Assembly: GCF_001905095.1 (NCBI RefSeq)
Contig: NZ_LWLS01000138.1
Coordinates: forward strand, 24,254 to 88,253
From: Micromonospora sp. CB01531
GTDB lineage: Bacteria; Actinomycetota; Actinomycetes; Mycobacteriales; Micromonosporaceae
Reading direction: 5' to 3'
DNA: 64,000 nucleotides
Every line of letters begins with the position of its first letter. Positions within the stretch are counted from its first letter, which is position 1. The notes beneath the pieces are model-generated. The model was not told the DNA's origin and did no database searches. It saw nothing but the letters and a program-made list of their open reading frames with translations. The translations under genes were made by a program, and so were the position numbers. Positions 54,552 through 62,678 of this stretch are shown here, in pieces.

Positions 54552-56101
54552 GCGTTGTCCTCGTTGCCAGGGCCCTCGGGGGCCGCCGCGGCGGTGTCCG
54601 GGGTGATGCCCGCCATCAGCAGGCCGATCTCCTCGCGCGGGGTGTCCGGGCTGACGACGCCGATGATCCGGCCGCGGTACATCACCGCGATCCGGTCGGC
54701 CAGCCCGATCACCTCGTCCAGCTCGCTGGAGACCACCATGACGGCGGTGCCGATGTCCCGCTCGCGGATCACCCGGCTGTGGATGAACTCGATCGAGCCG
54801 ACGTCCACGCCCCGGGTCGGTTGCGCGGCGATGAAGAGCTTCAGCGGCCGGGACAGCTCCCGGGCAACGATCACCTTCTGCTGGTTGCCGCCGGAGAGCG
54901 TGCCCACCGGCGCGTCCGCTGAGGAGGTACGGACGTCGAACTGCTCGATCCGCTCCTTGGCCGACTGCGCGATGGCGTCCGGCTTGAGCGACAGGCCCTT
55001 GCCGAAGGGCGGCCGGTCGTAGATGTCCAGCACCAGGTTCTCCGCGACGGAGAACTCCTTGACCAGGCCGTCGACGCTGCGGTCCTCCGGCACGTACCCG
55101 ACGCCGGCGCGGAGCACCTTCTTGGTCGGCCAGCCGTGCACGGTCTCGCCGTCCAGGGTCACTGTGCCGGCGAGCACCGGCCGCAGGCCCATGACGGCCT
55201 CGATCAGCTCGGTCTGGCCGTTGCCCTGCACGCCCGCGATGCCGAGCACCTCACCGGCGTGCACGGTCAGGTCCACGCCGTCGACCGCGCGTACCTGCCG
55301 GTCGTCGTCCACCACCAGGCCGGAGACCTCGAGGATCGGCTTGCCCGGGGTGGCCGGCTTCTTGTCGACGGTCAGCCGGACGCTGCGGCCCACCATCAGC
55401 GCGGCCAGCTCGTCGCGGCTGGCGCTCGGCGAGGCCGTACCCACGGTCTTCCCGCGGCGGATCACCGTGATCCGGTCCGCGATCGCCTTGACCTCGCCCA
55501 GCTTGTGGGTGATGAAGACGATCGACTTGCCGGCGGCCTTGAGCGACCGCATGACCGCGAGCAGTTCCTCGGTCTCCTGCGGGGTGAGCACCGCGGTCGG
55601 CTCGTCGAGGATCAGCAGGTCGACCTCGCGGGTGAGGGCCTTGACGATCTCCACCCGCTGCTGGATGCCGACCGGCAGGTCCTCGATCACCGCGTCCGGG
55701 TCGACCCGCAGGTTGTACCGCTCGGAGACCTCGGCGACCTCGCGCCGGGCCCGCCGTCGGTCCAGGAAGCCGGTGAAGCCGCCCTTGACCTGCTCGGCGC
55801 CGAGCATGACGTTCTCCGCCACGGTGAAGACCGGCACCAGCATGAAGTGCTGATGCACCATGCCGATGCCGGCGGCGATCGCGTCCGACGGGCCCTTCAG
55901 CTTCAGCGGCCGGCCGTCGACCAGGATCTCGCCCTCGTCGGGCTGGTAGAGCCCGTAGAGCACGTTCATCAGGGTCGACTTGCCGGCGCCGTTCTCGCCG
56001 AGCAGGGCGTGGATCTCTCCAGGCTCCACCGTCAGGTCGATGTGGTCGTTGGCGACCAGATCACCGAACCGTTTGGTGATGCCGCGCAGTTCGAGTCTCA
56101 G
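54548..56101 (-). CDS. Nucleoside ABC transporter ATP-binding protein with a CTG start
   Basis: The 517-residue protein has two ATPase domains: the first with GENGAGKST and LPVGIQQRVEIVKAL (degenerate), and the second with GVQGNGQTEL and TLSGGNQQKVIVARELS. This is the RbsA/YufO type that drives BMP-dependent nucleoside uptake. The in-frame N-terminal sequence LRLELRGITKRFGDLVANDH is essential for the first fold but has no ATG, GTG or TTG ahead of it. CTG at 56101 lies 5 nt after the perfect ribosome site AGGAGG (56107-56112). The only conventional start, GTG 56029, would remove 24 conserved residues. Confidence 0.88.
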   Translation of the reverse strand: MRLELRGITKRFGDLVANDHIDLTVEPGEIHALLGENGAGKSTLMNVLYGLYQPDEGEILVDGRPLKLKGPSDAIAAGIGMVHQHFMLVPVFTVAENVMLGAEQVKGGFTGFLDRRRARREVAEVSERYNLRVDPDAVIEDLPVGIQQRVEIVKALTREVDLLILDEPTAVLTPQETEELLAVMRSLKAAGKSIVFITHKLGEVKAIADRITVIRRGKTVGTASPSASRDELAALMVGRSVRLTVDKKPATPGKPILEVSGLVVDDDRQVRAVDGVDLTVHAGEVLGIAGVQGNGQTELIEAVMGLRPVLAGTVTLDGETVHGWPTKKVLRAGVGYVPEDRSVDGLVKEFSVAENLVLDIYDRPPFGKGLSLKPDAIAQSAKERIEQFDVRTSSADAPVGTLSGGNQQKVIVARELSRPLKLFIAAQPTRGVDVGSIEFIHSRVIRERDIGTAVMVVSSELDEVIGLADRIAVMYRGRIIGVVSPDTPREEIGLLMAGITPDTAAAAPEGPGNEDNA

Positions 56102-56253
56102 CGCAACCTCCTGGAGTGCGAGCGATGGTGCAGCGTAGCTGCTGCCGTGCCGGCCGCCTGGCCGGGCCGGGGATGGTGCGGACCGGCCGCCCCGGCGGGC
56201 GCGGGAGATGTCCCCACGTGCGCCGAGGCGGCCGGATCGTCATGCGTAGTGCC

Positions 56254-56291
56254 CGCCGGCAACCGCGGCCGATGATCCGCGGCGGCCGGCG
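56254..56291 (-). terminator. Intercistronic hairpin after the BMP binding-protein gene
   Basis: Two stems, CGCCGGC/GCCGGCG (56254-56260 with 56285-56291) and CCGCGG/CCGCGG (56263-56268 with 56277-56282), begin 6 nt after the binding-protein stop on the minus strand. They could favour more binding protein than transporter. Confidence 0.65.
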
Positions 56292-56297
56292 AACGGG

Positions 56298-57386
56298 TCA
56301 CTTGGTCGGCTGGGCCTTCGAGGTGACCGTGATGGTGCCGGCGGCGATGTCCGCCTTGATCTTGTCGACCTCGGCCTTCAGGTCCGCCGGGACCTTGCTG
56401 TCGAAGTCGTGGAACGGGGCGATCGACACGCCGTTGTTGGCCAGGGTGCCGACGAAGCCCGGCGTGGCCTGGAGCTTCTCGCCACCAGCGGCCTTGAGCA
56501 CGGCGTCCTTGACGGCGTCCTGGATGTTCTTGACGACGGTGGTCACCAGCGCCGGGCAGTTCGGGGTGCTCTTGCAGCCGTCGGTGTCGACCCAGATGAC
56601 CGAGTACTTGCCACCGGAGGCCTGGGCCGCGGCGGTGGTGCCGAGGCCGGCACCGCCGGCGACCGGCATGATGATGTCCGCGCCCTGGGCGACCAGCGCG
56701 TCGGAGACCTTCTTGCCCTCGTCCTGCTTGGTGAAGTCGTTGGTGAAGGAGCCCTTCTGGGTCGCCTTGTCCCAACCGAGCACCTGGACGTTCTTGCTCT
56801 TGGTCTTGTTGAAGTACGCGACGCCGTCGGCGAAGCCGTCCATGAAGATGGTCACCGGCGGGATCGGCAGACCGCCGTAGGTGCCGACCTTGCCGGTCTT
56901 GCTCATGCCGGCCGCGAGGTAGCCGGCCTGGAAGGCGGCCTGCGCGGTGTCGAACTGCATCGGGTAGACGTTGGCCACACCCGGGTTCGAGTCGACGATG
57001 CCGAACTGCTGGTTCGGGTTCGCGGTCGCGGCCTTCTTGGTGGCGTCGGCCATCAGGCCACCGACGGCCAGGATGAAGTCGCACTTCTGGTTGACGAACC
57101 CGGTCAGGTTGACCTCGTAGTCCGCCTCGGCCTTCGACGCGACGTACTTGATGTCGATGTTGTCGTTGGCCTTCTTGGCCTCCTGGAGGCCGGCCCAGGC
57201 GGAGGTGTTGAACGACTTGTCGTCGATGCCACCGACGTCCGTCACCATGCAGGCGCTGTACTTCTTGGCGCCGCTGCCGGCGCCGTTGTTGTCCTTGGGG
57301 GCCTCACCACACGCGGCGGCGCCCAGCACGAGGCCACCCGCCACGAAGGCGGAGGCGACGATCCGCATCCCACGCACAGAGCGCAA
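56298..57386 (-). CDS. BMP-family nucleoside-binding lipoprotein
   Basis: The 362-residue protein has a lipoprotein signal (MRIVASAFVAGGLVLGAAAC) and the BMP fold: YSACMVTDVGGIDDKSFNTSAWAGLQEA, CDFILAVGGLMADA, QFGIVDSN, and GADIIMPVAGGAGLG. It captures nucleosides outside the membrane for the following ATPase/permease genes. TTG 57386 is chosen because AAGGAG lies 5 nt before it; the upstream extension to 57512 is not signal-peptide-like. It starts the five-gene operon. Confidence 0.92.
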   Translation of the reverse strand: MRSVRGMRIVASAFVAGGLVLGAAACGEAPKDNNGAGSGAKKYSACMVTDVGGIDDKSFNTSAWAGLQEAKKANDNIDIKYVASKAEADYEVNLTGFVNQKCDFILAVGGLMADATKKAATANPNQQFGIVDSNPGVANVYPMQFDTAQAAFQAGYLAAGMSKTGKVGTYGGLPIPPVTIFMDGFADGVAYFNKTKSKNVQVLGWDKATQKGSFTNDFTKQDEGKKVSDALVAQGADIIMPVAGGAGLGTTAAAQASGGKYSVIWVDTDGCKSTPNCPALVTTVVKNIQDAVKDAVLKAAGGEKLQATPGFVGTLANNGVSIAPFHDFDSKVPADLKAEVDKIKADIAAGTITVTSKAQPTK

Positions 57387-57512
57387 GACGTCTCCTTCCC
57401 ATTGCACACCGCGTTGTCGCGGTGGCAGCCCTTTCGCCGGCCTGCGGTGTGCCCGCCGGCGTCCCACGTTACGGACGGGAGCGTACGCCCGCGCCCACCC
57501 ACCGGCCGACAA

Positions 57513-57551
57513 TCGTGCACGACTGTTGAGCGTCCGTTACCCCGGTGTAAC
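57513..57551. promoter_or_regulatory. Two palindromes upstream of the nucleoside transporter operon
   Basis: TCGTGCACGA (57513-57522) is a 10-bp palindrome, and GTTAC-N6-GTAAC (57536-57551) is an inverted repeat. Both lie 130-165 bp upstream of the binding-protein start and may be operators for nucleoside- or nutrient-responsive regulation. Confidence 0.4.
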
Positions 57552-57644
57552 CGTTGGGTGGGGCAAATCACTTCGCGTGCCCGCAGGCCTCCGGAGCGGC
57601 GTCACGAACGTCCGTTTTCACGTGGCGTTCCCGCCGCTGACGGG

Positions 57645-57995
57645 CTACCGCCAGAAGACCGCCACCGCCGCGTTGACCAGCGTCAACCCGATGATGGCGA
57701 GGAAGTGGCCACGGTTGACCGACTCCCGTTTGCGGGAGAAGAAGACCATGACAAAGATCAGCAGCGCGAGCACCAACTTGGTAACAAGTTTGGCGGGTGC
57801 CGGCTCGTGCCCGTCGCGCAGCGGGGCGGACAGACCGATTCCGGTCAGCACCTGGATCACCGAGCCCCAGAGCATGGCCGCGTTGATCCGCAGCCGACCG
57901 CTGACGTACTGGGCGATCGAGCCGCCGAGCAGCATCGCGAACCCGATCAGATGGACGTAGAGAAGAACCAGCCGAAGAGCTTCCACGCCGACCAT
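57645..57995 (-). CDS. Small integral membrane protein
   Basis: The 116-residue protein has four hydrophobic segments (about 6-24, 40-56, 66-86, 95-114) separated by short charged loops. It matches the uncharacterised actinobacterial small membrane protein type beginning VLLYVHLIGFAMLLGGSIAQY. ATG 57995 is chosen. No motif indicates function. It lies downstream of the MMPL-free membrane-protein gene on the same strand. Confidence 0.75.
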   Translation of the reverse strand: MVGVEALRLVLLYVHLIGFAMLLGGSIAQYVSGRLRINAAMLWGSVIQVLTGIGLSAPLRDGHEPAPAKLVTKLVLALLIFVMVFFSRKRESVNRGHFLAIIGLTLVNAAVAVFWR

Positions 57996-58043
57996 CCTGC
58001 CCCAGCAACGACGGCTTGTAGTAGTCGGCCCCGGCAGCTGCCG

Positions 58044-59051
58044 TCATACCGTGACCTTGGTTGGCCGCACCCCCGGCGTCGCGCTTCGCCCGTCGGCCCC
58101 GGCCCGCCGCCCACTGACCAGGACCAGACCGATACCGACCACCGCGTACCCGGCCAGCACGGCAAGGGGCCGGGTGCCGCCCGCGCCGTCGAAGAACGCC
58201 GCCGCGCGCAGCAGCGTGCCGCCGGCCCCGACCGGCAGGTACTGCCCGACGGCTCCCCACGGCTGGGGTAGCAGCTCCGGCGCCGCGCTGACCGCGGAGA
58301 GCGGGTTCCCGACCAGGAAGACCAGCAGCGCGCCGAGCCCGATGCCGGGACCGCCCAGCGCCGCCCCGAGTCCGGCCACCGTGCCGGCCGCGGCCAGCGC
58401 GAACAGCCCGATCGCGCCCGCCTCGCGCCACAGGTCACCGGCCAGGATGCCGAGCCAGCCGTGCAGCACCGCCACCCCGGCCAGGCCGGCAAGAAGGGCA
58501 TAGGACAACAGCCCCAGCAGCCGGGCGCCCCGGCGGGTCACCAGGAAGATCATCAGTGCGCCGGCCAGCATGCTGGTCAGCGCGAACGGCAGGAACCCGG
58601 CGGCGAACCCGGCGCCGCGCGGGTCGTCCGGGTCGGCCGGGACGACCTGCTCCACCGGCACCGGCCGGCCACCGGAGAGCTGCGCGGCGGCCTCGGTGAG
58701 CAGCGCGGCCACCGTCGGGCTCGCCGCGGGGGCGGTGTGCAGCGCGATCCCGTCCGGACCGGCGACGAAGGCGGCGTACACCTCGCGGTCGCGGAGCGCC
58801 CGGTCGGCCGCTGCCGCGTCCGGCAGCGTGGTCACCTCGAACGCGCCGGGCCGGGCGGTGGCCAGCTGGGCGGCGAGTGCGGTGGTCGCGGGCGCCGGCC
58901 CGGCGACGGCGACCGGCAGGTCACGGGGGGCGAGATGCGCCGCCGGAGCGGCGAAGAGCGGAACGAGCAGCGCCTGGGCCGCCACCGCGAGGGCGGCCAG
59001 CAGGACGGCGAACAGCCAGGGCGAGCGGACCTGGGACGGGTGAGCGAGCAT
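58044..59051 (-). CDS. ABC-2-permease/YhgE-like membrane protein controlled by TetR
   Basis: The 335-residue protein has an N-terminal transmembrane helix (about 12-34) and an external domain of about 120 residues (PVAVAGPAPATTALAAQLATARPGAFEVTTL). Five or more helices follow, with the block FALTSMLAGALMIFLVTRRGARLLGL and the LVGNPLSA segment of DUF3533/YhgE-type permeases. ATG 59051 follows AGGAGG. A GAACGTTC operator sits just upstream of this start, so the divergent TetR gene product probably represses it. Export or envelope function is likely but unproven. Confidence 0.75.
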   Translation of the reverse strand: MLAHPSQVRSPWLFAVLLAALAVAAQALLVPLFAAPAAHLAPRDLPVAVAGPAPATTALAAQLATARPGAFEVTTLPDAAAADRALRDREVYAAFVAGPDGIALHTAPAASPTVAALLTEAAAQLSGGRPVPVEQVVPADPDDPRGAGFAAGFLPFALTSMLAGALMIFLVTRRGARLLGLLSYALLAGLAGVAVLHGWLGILAGDLWREAGAIGLFALAAAGTVAGLGAALGGPGIGLGALLVFLVGNPLSAVSAAPELLPQPWGAVGQYLPVGAGGTLLRAAAFFDGAGGTRPLAVLAGYAVVGIGLVLVSGRRAGADGRSATPGVRPTKVTV

Positions 59052-59067
59052 CTCCGCCTCCTAAAAC

Positions 59068-59140
59068 GAACGTTCATTCTCTTAGGTTGAGGATGCGCCC
59101 CGGTCGACCTCCGGTCAAGAACGAACGTTCGCTTTACACT
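59068..59140. promoter_or_regulatory. TetR operators in the divergent promoter
   Basis: GAACGTTC occurs at 59068-59075 and as CGAACGTTCG at 59122-59131, 55 bp apart. The second lies just upstream of TACACT (59135-59140), which is 7 nt before the TetR GTG, consistent with autorepression. The first covers the leader of the membrane-protein gene. Confidence 0.8.
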
Positions 59141-59147
59141 GTCGGTC

Positions 59148-59762
59148 GTGCCACGCGTATCGGACGAACACCTCGCGGCCCGCCGCCAGCAGATCCTCGA
59201 CGCGGCCCGGAGGTGCTTCCTGCGCGACGGCTTCCACAACACCTCGATGCAGGACGTGATCCGGGAGGCCGGGCTCTCGGTCGGGGCGGTCTACCGCTAC
59301 TTCCCCAGCAAGTACAACCTGGTCACCGCGATCGCCCAGGCCGTGATCGGCGGGGCGGACCAGGTCTTCGCCGAGCTGGCCCGCCACGAGCCGCCGCTGC
59401 CGCTGACCGAGGTGCTGGCCCGGGCCCTCGCCTACGTGGACTCCCAGACCGGCCCGGACGGCGTGCTGCGGCTGGCCATCCAGGTCTGGAGCGAGGCGCA
59501 GCGGGACCCGGCGCTGGCCGACTTCGTCCGGGCGACGTACCGCGGTTTCCGGGACCACTTCGTGGCGATCGCGCGGCGGGCGCGCGAGGCCGGCGAACTG
59601 CCGGTGGACGCCGACCCGGAGGCGGCCGGGGCGGCCCTGTTCGGCCTGATCCCCGGCTACTTCATGCAGCGCATCCTGACCGGTCAGCCGGACCGCCACA
59701 CCTATCTGGCCGGCGTCCGCACGCTCCTCACTGGCAGCGCCACGTCACCCGTCAGCGGTTAG
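59148..59762 (+). CDS. TetR-family transcriptional regulator
   Basis: The 204-residue protein has the TetR helix-turn-helix: RRQQILDAARRCFLRDGFHNTSMQDVIREAGLSVGAVYRYFPSKYNLVTAIA. The C-terminal ligand domain ends in GYFMQRILTGQPDRHTYLAGVRTLL. It is divergent from the membrane-protein gene, with twin GAACGTTC operators between them. GTG 59148 has no ribosome site, in line with a leaderless transcript. Confidence 0.92.
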   Translation: MPRVSDEHLAARRQQILDAARRCFLRDGFHNTSMQDVIREAGLSVGAVYRYFPSKYNLVTAIAQAVIGGADQVFAELARHEPPLPLTEVLARALAYVDSQTGPDGVLRLAIQVWSEAQRDPALADFVRATYRGFRDHFVAIARRAREAGELPVDADPEAAGAALFGLIPGYFMQRILTGQPDRHTYLAGVRTLLTGSATSPVSG

Positions 59763-59813
59763 CAGGCGCCCCCTGTGCAACGGAATCCGTTGACCGGGGG
59801 CCTGTGCTTACAC

Positions 59814-61625
59814 CTAGGCGAGCCGCCAGACCTGGAAGGTGGGGCCGTCGGCGGGCAGCGTCACCACGCCGTCGGCGGCGGGCCGCAGGGCGGGCGCGCC
59901 GCCGTACGCGTTCTCCCCAGCCGGCAGGCCGGCCAGCCGCACCGGGGTGCCGGCCGCGCGGCGGGCCAGCACCAGCACCGTGCCGGTGGGCGCCTCACGC
60001 AGGAAGACCAGGGTGTCGGCGTCCGCGTGCACCCAGCGCAGACCGCCGTGCCGCAGCGCCGGCTCGCCGCGGCGCAGCGCCAGCAACGACCGGTACGCCT
60101 CGAACGTGCGCCGGTCCCAGCTCTCCGGCCGGTGCCACGGCATCGGGGTACGCGACCCCTCCCCGTTCGTGCCGGTCAGCCCCAGCTCGTCGCCGGCGAA
60201 GACCACCGGCGTGCCCGGCATGGTGGCGAGCAGCCCGGCGGCCACCTCCTGCCGGGCCGCGTCACCGACCACCGTCCGGATCCGGGCCGAGTCGTGCGAG
60301 CCGAGCAACTGCCACGAGTGCACGTACGACCGCCAGGAGACCAGCGACCGGTAGCTGTTCATGGTGGCGAGCACGGTGCCCGCGTCCCGCCGCCGCACCC
60401 CGCCCGGGGTGCCGAGGAAGTTCGGCAGCGGGTCGTCGCCGTGGCGCAGCCACGACCAGACCGGGTCGGTGAAGCCGACGTAGTTCATCGTGCCGTGCCA
60501 GCCGTCCCGGTCTAGGTCGCCGGTGTGGTCGTGGCCGTGCTCGGCCAGCAGCAACCCGTCCGCCCGGGTCTCGGCCACCACCTCACGCAGCAGGCGCGCC
60601 ACCTCGTGGGTGTACGCGTCGGCGCCCCGCCGGCCGGTCATGTTCGCCACGTCCACCCGCCAGCCGTCCAGCCCGTACGGCCGGCGCAGCCAGCGGCGCA
60701 GCAGCGAGTCCTCGGCGGTGGCGAAGCGGCGGCGCAGCTCGGCGCTGCCCCAGTTGAGCTTCGGCAGCGACTTGACCCCGTTCCAGGACTCGTAGTCGGC
60801 GGTCGCCTCGTCGAAGTAGTACAGGTCCCGCTCCGGCGCGGTGACGTCGGAGGCGGCGGCGGTGAACCAGTGGTGGGCGTCGCCGGTGTGGTTGCTGGTG
60901 ATGTCGCCGAGCAGCCGCCAGCCCCGGGCGCGCACGGCGTCGGCCAGCCGGGCGAGGGCGGCGTCCCCGCCGAGCAGCGGGTCGACCGTGTCGAAGCTGG
61001 ACGCGTCGTACCGGTGGTTGGAGCGGGCCGGGAAGATCGGGGTGAGGTAGACGGTGTTGACGCCGAGCCGGTCCAGGTGGTCCAGGTGCTCGGTGACGCC
61101 GTCCAGGTCACCGCCGTAGAACTGGCGCGGCGTCTCCGGCCCGCGCCCGATGACGGGGGTGTCCCAGTCGCAGGGGATCGCCCACTCCGGTGGGGTCCGG
61201 CCGTCGGCCGCGGCGGACCGGGCGAACCGGTCCGGGAAGATCTGGTAGATCACCGCGTCCCGGGCCCAGGCCGGCGGCGGAGCGTAGCTGACCAGCTTGA
61301 AGTCGCCGTGGTCCGGCACGTCGTGGTCGACCAGGCCGGCGGCGTTGAGCCAGCGGCAGCCCGCCCGCCCGTCGAGCAGGAACCGGTAGTTGCTGACCGG
61401 ATTGCGGACCTCGACGTCGGCCCGCCACCACACGTCACCGCCCTCGGTGCGGTCGACCACGGCCTCGGCGAACCGCGGCTCGCCGTCGCCGGTGGTCCGG
61501 ACGTGCACCTGGTGGACGTCGGCGCCGGCCGGCACCCGGACGAAGACCGGCACGCGGCGCCCGAGCGCGGGCTCCTGCTCCGGCACGTAGGTGGCGGATC
61601 CGTCGTGGTGCGGCTGGAGGGACAT
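59814..61625 (-). CDS. GH13 alpha-amylase-family enzyme (neopullulanase/cyclomaltodextrinase-like)
   Basis: The 603-residue protein has an N-terminal CBM34-like beta domain (about 1-120) and the GH13 barrel: DITSNHTGD, nucleophile region YGLDGWRVDVANMTG, acid/base Glu in LLLAEHGHD, and LLGSHDSARI. A C-terminal beta domain follows. With no signal peptide, it acts inside the cell on imported maltodextrins, consistent with the malFG-type permease genes directly upstream. ATG 61625 is chosen; the gap to malG is 141 bp with a short hairpin. Confidence 0.92.
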   Translation of the reverse strand: MSLQPHHDGSATYVPEQEPALGRRVPVFVRVPAGADVHQVHVRTTGDGEPRFAEAVVDRTEGGDVWWRADVEVRNPVSNYRFLLDGRAGCRWLNAAGLVDHDVPDHGDFKLVSYAPPPAWARDAVIYQIFPDRFARSAAADGRTPPEWAIPCDWDTPVIGRGPETPRQFYGGDLDGVTEHLDHLDRLGVNTVYLTPIFPARSNHRYDASSFDTVDPLLGGDAALARLADAVRARGWRLLGDITSNHTGDAHHWFTAAASDVTAPERDLYYFDEATADYESWNGVKSLPKLNWGSAELRRRFATAEDSLLRRWLRRPYGLDGWRVDVANMTGRRGADAYTHEVARLLREVVAETRADGLLLAEHGHDHTGDLDRDGWHGTMNYVGFTDPVWSWLRHGDDPLPNFLGTPGGVRRRDAGTVLATMNSYRSLVSWRSYVHSWQLLGSHDSARIRTVVGDAARQEVAAGLLATMPGTPVVFAGDELGLTGTNGEGSRTPMPWHRPESWDRRTFEAYRSLLALRRGEPALRHGGLRWVHADADTLVFLREAPTGTVLVLARRAAGTPVRLAGLPAGENAYGGAPALRPAADGVVTLPADGPTFQVWRLA

Positions 61626-61766
61626 GGGACAGCCTTTCGCGTCGTCCGGACAGGGAGGGGAAGGGTCGGCCGCCGCGGCCGATCTCTCCGACCGCGGCGA
61701 TCCGCCCGTGAACCGCTCCGGTGTACGCCGACACGACGCCCTTGCCGCAGCGTGAGCCGAGGAGGC

Positions 61767-62678
61767 TCAGCCCTTGACCGCTCCGGCGGTGAGGCCGGAG
61801 ACGATGTAGCGCTGGAGGTACTGGAACACCAGCACCGTGGGGATCGCGGTGAGCAGGGTCGCCGCCGCGAAAATCCCGAAGTTGACGTTGCGCTCGTTGC
61901 CCTGGAGCATGCCGTACATCCCGACGGCGAGGGTCTTCGAGTTGGTGCTGGTGAGGAACACGTTCGCCATCAAAAACTCGTTGATCGTGCCGATGAACGC
62001 CAGCAGTCCCGTCACCGCCAGGATCGGGGCCACCAGCGGCAGCATGATCCGGAAGAACACCTGGGCGTGGGTCGCGCCGTCCATGGTCGCCGACTCGTCC
62101 AGCTCCCGGGGGAGCGTGTCGAAGAATCCCTTCATCAGCCAGGTGTTCACGCCGAGCGCGCCACCCATGTACAGCAGCAACAGGCCCCACGGGGTGTTGA
62201 AGCCGATCCCGGGCCACAGCTCGGTGATGGTGCCGAAGATCAGGAAGATCGCCACGATCGCCAGAAACTGCGGGAACATCTGAATCAGCAGCAGCGAGAG
62301 CAGCCCGACCCGCCGGCCCCGGAAGCGCATCCGGGAGAAGGCGTACGCGGCCAACGCCGAGAGGAAGACCGACGCAAAGGACGCGACCCCGGCGATCAGC
62401 AGCGAGTTGAGGAACCAGCGCGCGAACGCGGTGCGCTGGAACAGTTCGCCGAAGTTGTCGAACGTCACCCCCGCGGTCGGCACCAGCTCGGTGGACGACA
62501 GCGTGCCCAGCGGGTTGAGCGCGGCGGAGAGCACGAACACGATCGGAAAGAGGCTGAACAGCACCCCGAGCACGCCGACGAGGTGCCGCCAGCCGACCTG
62601 GGTCAGCCAGCGGTTGCCCCGCCGGCGGGCGGTGCCGGCCGGGTTGCGGGTGGCCGGAACGGCGGTGGACGTGGTCAC
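61767..62678 (-). CDS. malG: Maltodextrin-type ABC permease, MalG-like
   Basis: The 303-residue protein has six transmembrane segments and the EAA loop ELDESATMDGATHAQVFFRIMLPLVAP. It pairs with the MalF-like permease in the sugar importer. GTG 62678 overlaps the malF stop as GTGA with GGAGG upstream. The neighbouring GH13 enzyme supports maltodextrin as substrate. Confidence 0.92.
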   Translation of the reverse strand: MTTSTAVPATRNPAGTARRRGNRWLTQVGWRHLVGVLGVLFSLFPIVFVLSAALNPLGTLSSTELVPTAGVTFDNFGELFQRTAFARWFLNSLLIAGVASFASVFLSALAAYAFSRMRFRGRRVGLLSLLLIQMFPQFLAIVAIFLIFGTITELWPGIGFNTPWGLLLLYMGGALGVNTWLMKGFFDTLPRELDESATMDGATHAQVFFRIMLPLVAPILAVTGLLAFIGTINEFLMANVFLTSTNSKTLAVGMYGMLQGNERNVNFGIFAAATLLTAIPTVLVFQYLQRYIVSGLTAGAVKG

